The notes under the pieces were generated by a model. The model was not told the DNA's origin, ran no database searches, and saw only the letters and a program-made list of their open reading frames with translations. A stretch of 49,869 bases of DNA from positions 1 to 49,869 of the forward strand of contig CAMZFV010000021.1 of the NCBI GenBank assembly GCA_947306175.1. Reading direction: 5' to 3'. The stretch is from an uncultured Prevotellaceae bacterium. Its GTDB lineage: Bacteria; Bacteroidota; Bacteroidia; Bacteroidales; Muribaculaceae. Position numbers and translations under genes: made by a program. Shown here one piece after another: positions 8,007-15,001 of the stretch (position 1 is its first letter; each line of letters opens with the position of its first letter).

Positions 8007-10271
8007 TTAGAAGCGGAGGGTTAGGTTGCCTAGAGCGTTGATGCCTGCCATGGGATAGAAGCGGGGGTCGCTGTACAGGCTGTATGGGTTCTGCTTGCTG
8101 CCGCCGGGATACAGGGCGCAGGTCTGCGAGTAGCCGTTGGTCTCGTACTTTTCGTCAAACAGGTTGTAGATGGTGACACCCACCGTGATGCTGCGGATGT
8201 GCGGCAGCTTGAAGGTGTAGGCCAGGTCCAGGTTGTTGACGAAGTAGGGATCCAGCGAGTCCTCCTTGCGCTCAAAGTTGTCCAGGTACTGGCGCGATAC
8301 GTACTGCGAGTGCAACGAGGCGGTAAAGCCCTTGTGCTCCAGGGCAAGCATGCTGCCCACGGTCACGCTGGGCGAGAAGGCGATGGTCGTGTTGCCCGCA
8401 TGGATTTCGGTCTGGGTCCACATGTCGTCCCATGTGTCGCCATCATAGTCGCTCACGTAACCCACATAGTCCTTGATGCGGTTGCGGCTCAGCGTGGCGT
8501 TCACGTCCCAGCGCAGCCAGTCAGTAAAGCGGTAACCTGCCATCAGCTCGATGCCCATGCGGTAGCTGTTAGGCACGTTCTCGGCCATCAGCTCGCCGAT
8601 CTCGTTGATTTTGCCATTGAGCACCAGCTGGTCCTTGTAGTTCATGTAGTAGAAGTTGGCGCCAGCGGCGAAATTGCCACTGCGGAACTCATAACCCGCC
8701 TCCCAGTCATAGAGCTTCTCGCTCGTGGGATGCTTCACAAACAGGCCGTCGGTATAGTTGTTGCGCGTCGGCTCCTTTTGAGCCACGGCAAACGAGGCAT
8801 ACAAGCGGTTACGCGCGTCGATCTGCCAGTTCAAACCCGCCTTGGGGTTGAAGAAGTTGAACGGCTCGTCGATGTCAAGCACCTGCAGGCGCTCGGGGTC
8901 GGCGGTCCAGTCCCACTTGTCGTTGTTGCCCGTGATGCGGTAGCCGATGTGGCGGTACTGCAGGTCGGCGTAAGCGCTCAAGCCACCCGTGATCACGTAA
9001 TTCCCCTTGATATAGATGTTGAAGTCCGTCTTGCGGCCATTGTTGCGGTAATACTCGTGGTCGGGCGCCAGCGGGCTGGTGTAGTTCTCCACCCAGATGA
9101 CCTGCCCGAAGTGGTCGTTGCTGTAGCGGTTGATGCCGCCGCCCAGCGTAGCTGCCAGCCGTTCCCCGCCATACTGCAGCGAGAACACGCCGCCGCCGAA
9201 GTCGCTATCCACGATCTTCTTGCGCACCAGGCTCGCCTTCTTGAGGGTCCCCGTGGCGGTCTCCACGGGCAGCAGGGCGTATTCCTTCAACGTGCGGTTG
9301 TTCTTGTATTCCTGGTAGTAGCCGTAGCCGTCGGTATAGTGCAGGGCCACCTTGAGTTTCCACATCGGACTGAACGTCTGGTTCCAGATCAGCTGGTAAT
9401 GGGTCTGACGGTAGATGTCCTTCTGGTCCTTATAGAAGCCCGTCACCTTGCCGTCATGCTTGATCTCACCGTTGGGATTGTAGGTGCGGTTATTCTGCAG
9501 TTCGTCGCGGCTGATGCCGTCCCACGCGTGGTAAGTGTCCTCCTTGCCGCCGTAGGTGATGAAGCGCAGCGACGTGCGGTCGTTGAAGTAGCCCAGCTGG
9601 CCAAAGTAGCTCACCAGCTCGCTGCTTGCGCGGTCGCGGTAGCCGTCGCTGCCGATGTGCGACAGGCGCGCCTCAACGGCCCAGTGGTCGCCCAGCTTGC
9701 CGCTGCCCACGCGCAGCGTCTCCTTGTTGGTGTTAAACGAGCCGTAGCTGCCCGAGAAATCCGCATAGGGATCACTGGCGAAGCCCTGCGTACGCAGGTT
9801 CACGCTGCCGCCAAAGGCGCCCGAGCCGTTGGTCGAAGTGCCCGCGCCGCGTTGCACCTGGATGTCGCGCACCGACGACGCAAAGTCGGGCGTGTTCACC
9901 CAGTAGATGCTATGGCTCTCCGCATCGTTCTGCGGAATATCGTTCACCGTGATGTTGATACGTGTGGCATCCGTGCCACGCACGCGCATCGACGTGTAGC
10001 CCACGCCCGCACCCGCGTCACTCGTCGTGATCACGCTCGGCGTCATCGTCAGCAGGAAGGGGATGTCCAAGCCATGGTTCTCAGCCGCCAGCTGTTTGCC
10101 TGAGATGTTAGTGAACGCCACGGGAGTGTTATCATTGGCACGTGTGCCCAGCACCTCCAACTCGCTCAACGCGATCGAAGGCACCGTGTCGGTCGCAGTC
10201 GTCTGTGCCGCCGTAACCAGGCCTGCCAACATCGTGGCAGCCATCAAAAACGTTTTCTTCATTGCTTTCAT
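8007..10271 (-). CDS. TonB-dependent outer-membrane receptor for thiamine
   Basis: A 754-residue outer-membrane transporter. It has a signal peptide (MKKTFLMAATMLAGLVTAAQ after a short MKA), a plug domain (about 40-160; NISGKQLAAENHG, RVRGTDATRINITVNDIP, VQRGAGTSTNGSGAFGGSVN) and a long beta-barrel ending in aromatic LTLRF. The open frame continues upstream to 10316, but that stretch is the TPP riboswitch, so the start is ATG 10271 or ATG 10262. Riboswitch control indicates thiamine or a thiamine phosphate or precursor as ligand. It matches the ThiX/OMR1-type receptors of Bacteroidetes. The PnuT-type inner-membrane carrier follows in the same operon and completes a two-membrane uptake path. 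Confidence 0.93.
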   Translation of the reverse strand: MKAMKKTFLMAATMLAGLVTAAQTTATDTVPSIALSELEVLGTRANDNTPVAFTNISGKQLAAENHGLDIPFLLTMTPSVITTSDAGAGVGYTSMRVRGTDATRINITVNDIPQNDAESHSIYWVNTPDFASSVRDIQVQRGAGTSTNGSGAFGGSVNLRTQGFASDPYADFSGSYGSFNTNKETLRVGSGKLGDHWAVEARLSHIGSDGYRDRASSELVSYFGQLGYFNDRTSLRFITYGGKEDTYHAWDGISRDELQNNRTYNPNGEIKHDGKVTGFYKDQKDIYRQTHYQLIWNQTFSPMWKLKVALHYTDGYGYYQEYKNNRTLKEYALLPVETATGTLKKASLVRKKIVDSDFGGGVFSLQYGGERLAATLGGGINRYSNDHFGQVIWVENYTSPLAPDHEYYRNNGRKTDFNIYIKGNYVITGGLSAYADLQYRHIGYRITGNNDKWDWTADPERLQVLDIDEPFNFFNPKAGLNWQIDARNRLYASFAVAQKEPTRNNYTDGLFVKHPTSEKLYDWEAGYEFRSGNFAAGANFYYMNYKDQLVLNGKINEIGELMAENVPNSYRMGIELMAGYRFTDWLRWDVNATLSRNRIKDYVGYVSDYDGDTWDDMWTQTEIHAGNTTIAFSPSVTVGSMLALEHKGFTASLHSQYVSRQYLDNFERKEDSLDPYFVNNLDLAYTFKLPHIRSITVGVTIYNLFDEKYETNGYSQTCALYPGGSKQNPYSLYSDPRFYPMAGINALGNLTLRF

Positions 10272-10272
10272 T

Positions 10273-10355
10273 AATAAGTTGTTCTCTACGCCGGCATTGT
10301 CCGGATCAGATTCCATGGGTATGATCTCAGCCCCTCAGGGCACCCCAAACTCATT
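10273..10355 (-). promoter_or_regulatory. TPP riboswitch (THI element)
   Basis: Read on the minus strand it contains GGGGTGCC, GGCTGAGATCATACCC, CTGATCCGGACAATGCCGG and CGTAG, in the canonical order of the thiamine pyrophosphate aptamer. P1 is an 8-bp helix, AATGAGTT (10348-10355) with AACTTATT (10273-10280). Its 3' arm ends one base before the ATG at 10271, so ligand binding should directly mask translation initiation. No separate terminator hairpin fits between aptamer and gene. Confidence 0.95.
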
Positions 10356-10367
10356 GAATCACGGCCG

Positions 10368-10375
10368 CAAAATTA
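10368..10375 (-). promoter_or_regulatory. −7 box for the thiamine-uptake operon
   Basis: TAATTTTG on the minus strand, ending 12 nt before the riboswitch P1 helix, so transcription starts just ahead of the aptamer. Confidence 0.65.
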
Positions 10376-10661
10376 GTGCAAGTCGAGCGAAATGCCAAAT
10401 TTATTTGAGCATTTCCGAGACGCCGCCTAATTTCGACCAAAGGTCAACGATACTAATAAGTTTTCAGTTATTCGTTGTTAGCCGTCAATTTTTCATTCCC
10501 AACGCCCCCCGCGACAGGGTCCCATTGCGCAGCGACTCCGTCGCTGCGATTGCCACCCCCGTCAGATCAGTGCAAAACCAGTAACGTTGTAGTAGTGCAG
10601 TGCACCGCGCTGTAAAAACAAAAAACCAAAAGCAGAAAACTGACAACTGAAAACTTTTATG
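10376..10661. other. Divergent intergenic region with a small hairpin
   Basis: No gene is evident. A perfect 8-bp stem (CGCAGCGA/TCGCTGCG, 5-nt loop) lies at 10528-10548, without a T-run. The rest holds only the upstream promoter regions of the divergent thiamine operon and the Ntn hydrolase. Confidence 0.5.
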
Positions 10662-10669
10662 TACCTTTG
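10662..10669 (+). promoter_or_regulatory. −7 box for the C45-like hydrolase
   Basis: TACCTTTG, 32 nt before the ATG at 10702. A GGAG string precedes the start codon. Confidence 0.65.
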
Positions 10670-10701
10670 CGACACTAACATAACTAAAACTCAATGGAGC
10701 G

Positions 10702-11844
10702 ATGAAAAAGAGATTGTTGATGGCCTTAGTGGCCTTGATGGGCATAATCGTGGTGGCTGACGCCTGCACGTCGGCTATCGTCAGCGGCAAACTCACTGCC
10801 AACGGGCGTCCATTGTTGTGGAAAAACCGCGACACCAATGACCTGAACAACCGCGTGGAGCGCATCGTGGCACATGACGGGCTGATGGAGTTTGTCGCCC
10901 TGTTCGACGCACGAGACCTGCAGGATACCGCCGCTTGGATGGGCTTCAACGAGGCGGGCTTCGCCATCATGAACACGGCATCCTATAACCTGAACGGCAA
11001 CGACGGCGTCAAGAATATGGACCGTGAGGGCGAACTCATGCGCTACGCGCTGGAGCGATGCAAGACGGTAGACGACTTCGAGGGGCTCTTGAAGACCCTG
11101 CCCAAGCCACTCGGCGTCGAGGCCAACTTCGGCGTCATCGATGCACAGGGCAACGGCGCCTACTTCGAGACAGGCAACTATAAATATGTGAAGTTTGACC
11201 TCGCCGATGCCCAAGACGGCATACTCGTGCGCACCAACTACAGCTATAGCGGCGTGAAGGACAAGGGCTTTGGCTACGTGCGCGAGAAGAACGAAAAGAC
11301 GCTCCTCGCCCCACATGTCGCAGCCCAGGACATCACCCCGGCTGTCTTCACCGAGGAATTGTCCCGCACCTTCTACAATTCGCTGCTGGGCAAGGACTTC
11401 ACCCGCAGCGGTGACACCTGGATCGTGGACCAGGACTTCATCCCGCGCCGCATCTCCACCGCCAGCGTGGTCATCGAGGGCATCATCCCCGGCGAGAATC
11501 CACGCTTGACGACGATGTGGATCGCACTGGGCTACCCCCCCTGCGCCGAGGTATATCCCGTATGGGTGGGAGAAGATGGTGTGGCACCCGAACTCACAGG
11601 CACGACAGCCGAGAACCACTCGGTGCAGTGTGACAAGGTGAACAAACGCAAGGAGGAGGTCTTCCCTGTAGTCCGCGGCAACGGCAAACAGTACCTCAAC
11701 CTCTCCAAACTCTACAACAACGAGGGAACAGGCTACTGCCAGACCCTGGCGCTCAAGAACCGCAAAGCCTACCAGCGCGGCTACGAGGAAATCGCCCGCC
11801 GACGCGCGCTCTATAACAAGGCCAAGAAAGGTAAGAAGAAATAG
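10702..11844 (+). CDS. Secreted C45-like Ntn hydrolase (acyltransferase/amidohydrolase family)
   Basis: A 380-residue protein with a signal peptide whose predicted cleavage after Ala21 exposes Cys22 (ADA|CTSAIVSG). An N-terminal Cys is the nucleophile of Ntn hydrolases such as C45 acyltransferases, penicillin-V/bile-salt acylases and C69 dipeptidases. Family-like motifs follow: GRPLLWKNRDT, GFNEAGFAIMNT, EANFGVIDAQGNGAYFETGNY and ILVRTNYSYSG. The C-terminus is Lys-rich (KAKKGKKK). The substrate, probably an amide in the periplasm or outside the cell, cannot be read from the sequence. Cleavage as a lipoprotein is less likely, since no LxxC-type lipobox fits. The small YcxB-like gene follows, probably in the same transcript. 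Confidence 0.75.
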   Translation: MKKRLLMALVALMGIIVVADACTSAIVSGKLTANGRPLLWKNRDTNDLNNRVERIVAHDGLMEFVALFDARDLQDTAAWMGFNEAGFAIMNTASYNLNGNDGVKNMDREGELMRYALERCKTVDDFEGLLKTLPKPLGVEANFGVIDAQGNGAYFETGNYKYVKFDLADAQDGILVRTNYSYSGVKDKGFGYVREKNEKTLLAPHVAAQDITPAVFTEELSRTFYNSLLGKDFTRSGDTWIVDQDFIPRRISTASVVIEGIIPGENPRLTTMWIALGYPPCAEVYPVWVGEDGVAPELTGTTAENHSVQCDKVNKRKEEVFPVVRGNGKQYLNLSKLYNNEGTGYCQTLALKNRKAYQRGYEEIARRRALYNKAKKGKKK

Positions 11845-11909
11845 TAACGATTCATCAACCGGCAGTTATCATGACTATCGGAAACTGCAGTGTCACAGCG
11901 GGGTGCTAC

Positions 11910-12341
11910 ATGAAAAAACTCTGCGCCTTGTTCCTTGCAGACAACTGGCTGTGGATGGTGGCACCCATTGCCGTCTGTGCGCTGCTGGCAGTGTGGATCG
12001 ACGTGCGCTTCGTCATCGTTGCGCTCATGGTGCTCTTCATCGTCCTGCCCATGATCCTCTCACTGCTCTATTTCTATTATGGCTTCTCGCCCGAGGCCCG
12101 ATGGTCCATCATGGAAAAACAGGCCGATATCGACCCCGAAGGCATCACCCTCACCTTCACCGACGAGCGCATGAAAAAGCACGCCATCCGTTGGGATGAC
12201 GTGCGATATATCATTGAAAAGGATGATGTGGTCATGCTGATGCTCAAGGGCAGGCAATACACCTGCCTGATGTTCCCGGCATCAGTTATAGATCCAGACG
12301 TCGCGCAGGCGCTCAGGCAATTCACTGCGCAAACCCATTAA
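11910..12341 (+). CDS. YcxB-like membrane protein
   Basis: 143 residues from ATG 11910; an in-frame ATG at 11871 would add 13 residues. Two close membrane helices (about 10-50) are followed by a soluble beta-rich part (ITLTFTDERMKKHAIRWDDV...MLMLKGRQYTCLMFPAS), which resembles the YcxB-like domain found behind paired membrane segments in many bacteria. No biochemical role is known. Its last 60 bp overlap the 3' end of the convergent SPOR gene, with both strands coding. Confidence 0.6.
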   Translation: MKKLCALFLADNWLWMVAPIAVCALLAVWIDVRFVIVALMVLFIVLPMILSLLYFYYGFSPEARWSIMEKQADIDPEGITLTFTDERMKKHAIRWDDVRYIIEKDDVVMLMLKGRQYTCLMFPASVIDPDVAQALRQFTAQTH

Positions 12342-13226
12342 CTGCCCGTAGTCATCACTACGTGCCACATACACACACATCATGCCCTTGTAGTCCAGCA
12401 TCTTCATGTGGGGCACGAGGTCAGGATAGCTGCTCTTGAAGGCATTCAACTCCTGCTGGTTGCGCAGGGTGGCAACAACCATATAATACTTGCCTGCCGC
12501 ACTGCCCACAGCGGCAATACCCGGATAGGCCTCGACCGGAGTCACAGCCTGAGGCTGCACGCCCTGCTGAACGGTCACACCGCCCAACTGCTGAGCCTGC
12601 GGCGCCGTTACCGTGGGCGCAATGGCCGCCATATCCTGATGGCTGCGGTCCACAATTATGGGAGTCGAGAGCACGATACCCAAGCCGATCAGCACCGCAA
12701 TCGAAGCGGCAATCTGAGCCGCCTTGCGGGAAAACAGGTTACGGCCCTTGGGCACAATGGCACGCTGTTCGTCAGCCTCACGCTCGGCACGCTCAAGCTC
12801 CAGTGCAGCCACCGTCTTGATGGGCAGATTGTCAAGGCCAAAGTACTGATCACAGGGATTGGTGTTGCAGAACGGCACAAACTCGATGTAACGGCCCTGG
12901 TTGCGGCGGAAATAGCCCAAACGGCCCATCGACACCTCACAATCCATCGCCAACTGCTGGCGGAAGGTGGTCACACTGTCGGCAATGAAGCGCATCGCCT
13001 CCTCATAGATCAAACCCTCACGACGCATGAGCGACTGAGCCAACAAGCCGTCATTGTGGTTGACGCTGGCATTGAAGCCCAAAGCACGATGAGGACGCTC
13101 CAGCAAGGAGACCGCATCGTCATACCGTGGGACGCTGTAATTAGCGATAAAAGCGCCCCATCCCGGCACGACCACGCAATCGTGACGCGTCATCAGATAT
13201 TCTATATGTTCAATAATCGAAAACAT
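12282..13226 (-). CDS. HU-like/SPOR-domain membrane protein, cell-envelope or division
   Basis: A 314-residue protein. It has an N-terminal HU-CCDC81-like domain (IEYLMTRHDCVVVPGWGAFIANY; about 1-60, plus a second half to 150), a single membrane helix near 180-200 (IAASIAVLIGLGIVLSTPIIV) and a C-terminal SPOR domain (about 240-314; YYMVVATLRNQQELNAF...MMCVYVARSDDYGQL). SPOR domains bind denuded glycan strands at the division septum. This architecture is typical of Bacteroidetes and suggests a septal or peptidoglycan-linked role. The start is ATG 13226, four bases after a −7 box at 13231-13238. The GTG at 13229 is less likely. Confidence 0.85.
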   Translation of the reverse strand: MFSIIEHIEYLMTRHDCVVVPGWGAFIANYSVPRYDDAVSLLERPHRALGFNASVNHNDGLLAQSLMRREGLIYEEAMRFIADSVTTFRQQLAMDCEVSMGRLGYFRRNQGRYIEFVPFCNTNPCDQYFGLDNLPIKTVAALELERAEREADEQRAIVPKGRNLFSRKAAQIAASIAVLIGLGIVLSTPIIVDRSHQDMAAIAPTVTAPQAQQLGGVTVQQGVQPQAVTPVEAYPGIAAVGSAAGKYYMVVATLRNQQELNAFKSSYPDLVPHMKMLDYKGMMCVYVARSDDYGQLMGLRSELPERLRDVWIYN

Positions 13227-13230
13227 CACA

Positions 13231-13238
13231 CAAAGGTA
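13231..13238 (-). promoter_or_regulatory. −7 box directly abutting the HU/SPOR start
   Basis: TACCTTTG on the minus strand ends 4 nt before the ATG at 13226, so the mRNA should begin at or next to the start codon. Confidence 0.65.
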
Positions 13239-13313
13239 GTCATTATCTCTACCATGACAAAATTTTGACCCCCAAAATTCAGGAAAAAAGTTATTAACAG
13301 GCTTGCCGAAACC

Positions 13314-13892
13314 TCACCGCTGGAATATCACCCGGTAAGCTTCCGCCTTCTTCTCAAGCGCCAAGGGATAAGCCCTTGACGTGGAAGGCATACGCCATAG
13401 CCTGAAGCCGTGACCACCCACCCGGCAATCCACAGGCACCCCAATGGAAGGCACCTCAATCCCAGCCTGATGGGCAATCACGCCTGTCGCTTTCTCACCA
13501 GTCGTAATCACCTGTGATATAGATGGATACTCATCCAGCAACCGAGCTAAATCTATAGGCTCAACGATCTCCAGGAACTTGTCGCTGGCGTTGTCCCTGA
13601 GCCGCCTCACCGCCATCGCCGTGTCCCACAGAGCAATCTTCTCCCCCTCAAGCAGCAACTTGATGGCAGCCAGGTCAAAACGTTTCTCCCTACCATCCCA
13701 CAGGGCCTCCCGGTCCCCAAAGAAAATCATTCCCATCACCCGCCAGAAGTCGTTGATCCGGTTAGGGTAAAAGAATGGCATCGACCACCGTTCAGGCTTC
13801 GGAGGAAATGTCCCCAAAAACAAATACTCAGCCCCCTCAGGCACAAATGCTGGCCAAGGATGCCGCTCTATCGCCGATTGATTAGTATTCAT
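13314..13892 (-). CDS. Uracil/hypoxanthine-DNA glycosylase superfamily protein (family-6-like)
   Basis: A 192-residue DNA-repair glycosylase-like protein. The motif-A region reads LFLGTFPP, followed by FFYPNRINDFW. IALWDTAMAVRR sits in the middle, and the C-terminal motif is MPSTSRAY. Together these resemble the family-6 (hypoxanthine-DNA glycosylase) branch of the UDG superfamily, which removes deaminated bases. The length is as expected. It is monocistronic with a −7-like box (TTCCTTTG) 5 nt before the ATG. Specificity for uracil versus hypoxanthine cannot be decided by eye. Confidence 0.75.
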   Translation of the reverse strand: MNTNQSAIERHPWPAFVPEGAEYLFLGTFPPKPERWSMPFFYPNRINDFWRVMGMIFFGDREALWDGREKRFDLAAIKLLLEGEKIALWDTAMAVRRLRDNASDKFLEIVEPIDLARLLDEYPSISQVITTGEKATGVIAHQAGIEVPSIGVPVDCRVGGHGFRLWRMPSTSRAYPLALEKKAEAYRVIFQR

Positions 13893-13897
13893 GCCTA

Positions 13898-13905
13898 CAA
13901 AGGAA
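13898..13905 (-). promoter_or_regulatory. −7-like box abutting the DNA glycosylase start
   Basis: TTCCTTTG on the minus strand deviates from TAnnTTTG at one base. It ends 5 nt before the ATG at 13892. Confidence 0.45.
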
Positions 13906-13968
13906 TAGAAAATTTACCTATCAAAACATGTTTTTCCAGAAAAAAACAGTCATTATTCCAATTTTTAT

Positions 13969-13976
13969 TAATTTTG
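13969..13976 (+). promoter_or_regulatory. −7 box for the Wza-like lipoprotein
   Basis: TAATTTTG, 36 nt before the ATG at 14013. Confidence 0.65.
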
Positions 13977-14012
13977 CAGGTTAGAACAACAAACATATAA
14001 TTAAATATCATC

Positions 14013-14837
14013 ATGAAAGTTTACAACCTATTACTTCTCGCAGTGGCCTCTTTGATGCTGGTTGCATGTGGCACCACGGGCCAGGAGGTAGTTTACATGC
14101 AGAACATTGACCAAATTCCTGCCGCCGCATTGACAACCGTAACCACTCAGGCAGGTGACTTCACCATCAAGGCCGGCGACATGTTGCTTATCAACGTCTC
14201 AGCTTCTAATGCTGATGCTGTCAGACCATTTAATAAAATCCAATACATCCCCACCGCAGGTAGTGGTGGCGGTGGATATGGTTATACAATGGCCAACACA
14301 TCAACGCTATACTATCTAGTTGATGATAATGGCAATATCGAATTCCCAATTTTAGGATCGTTGCATGTGGGTGGAATGACTAAAGCGCAGTTACAGACAT
14401 ATATTGCTAATCTCATCTATCCTCGTTACCTCACTGAGATGCCAGGCATAGAATGCCGTATCCAGAATTTCCGCGTTTACTGTCTTGGTGAATTCGGTCA
14501 TGCAGGTGTGATTCAAGCCGAAAATGGCCGTCTCAATCTGATTGAGGCTATCGCCATGTCAGGTGACCTGCAAATGTCGGGGCGACGTGACAACATTTTG
14601 CTGATCCGCACCGATCCTACGGGGCAACGCATTGTAAAACGTATTGATATTACTGATGCTAGTTTTATGTCCATGCCTGAATTTGAGCTGCAACAGAATG
14701 ATGTGCTCTATGTAGAGCCCAACAAGTACAAGAAACGTTCTATCTGGAGTTTGCCACCTCTTTACAATGCAGCGGTTGGCATTTTTGGCACAGCCGTATC
14801 GGTCATCAATTTCATATTGCTGCTGAGCAGAACATAA
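14013..14837 (+). CDS. Wza-like polysaccharide export lipoprotein (orphan)
   Basis: A 274-residue lipoprotein (MLVACG, lipid-attached Cys near residue 19) with a Poly_export domain (about 45-150; DFTIKAGDMLLINVSASN, VDDNGNIEFPILGSLHVGGMT) and an SLBB-like part (FRVYCLGEFGHAGVIQAENGRLNLIEAIAMSGDL). A hydrophobic C-terminal helix is near 250-270 (AVGIFGTAVSVINFILLL). Such proteins form the periplasmic/outer-membrane channel for capsule or exopolysaccharide. The usual Wzc-type partner and glycosyltransferases are absent: the gene has its own promoter, is followed by a strong terminator and then by clpB. Confidence 0.88.
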   Translation: MKVYNLLLLAVASLMLVACGTTGQEVVYMQNIDQIPAAALTTVTTQAGDFTIKAGDMLLINVSASNADAVRPFNKIQYIPTAGSGGGGYGYTMANTSTLYYLVDDNGNIEFPILGSLHVGGMTKAQLQTYIANLIYPRYLTEMPGIECRIQNFRVYCLGEFGHAGVIQAENGRLNLIEAIAMSGDLQMSGRRDNILLIRTDPTGQRIVKRIDITDASFMSMPEFELQQNDVLYVEPNKYKKRSIWSLPPLYNAAVGIFGTAVSVINFILLLSRT

Positions 14838-14862
14838 TATGTTTCATTAACTGAATCACAGA

Positions 14863-14894
14863 GCGGCTCTTCCATAAAGGGAAGGGCCGCTTTT
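14863..14894 (+). terminator. Rho-independent terminator after the Wza-like gene
   Basis: 11-bp stem GCGGCTCTTCC/GGAAGGGCCGC with one wobble, 6-nt loop, then TTTT. Confidence 0.85.
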
Positions 14895-15001
14895 GAATTA
14901 CTGCCATTTTGTCAGTTTTCCCTATTTGGTATAAATGTTGAGATGATAATGGAGTGTCTTTTAGAGACCATTAATAAGCAAATGAAAGGAGAAACAACTA
15001 T

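Noticed and set aside
8199..10103. 634-codon open frame opposite the TonB receptor
   Set aside because: Antisense shadow in GC-rich coding DNA, low-complexity Val/Ala/His-rich translation without motifs. The receptor strand has a signal peptide, plug and barrel.
10272..10316. N-terminal extension MESDPDNAGVENN of the TonB receptor
   Set aside because: These bases form the conserved 3' half of the TPP riboswitch. The signal peptide starts at 10271 or 10262.
10528..10548. Third copy of the ftsY-flanking hairpin element
   Set aside because: The stem is present but the AGAAATTAAAC tail is missing, so it was not grouped with that element.
14895..15001. CIRCE or other heat-shock operator before clpB
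   Set aside because: No TTAGCACTC-N9-GAGTGCTAA pattern or clear promoter box was found in the gap.
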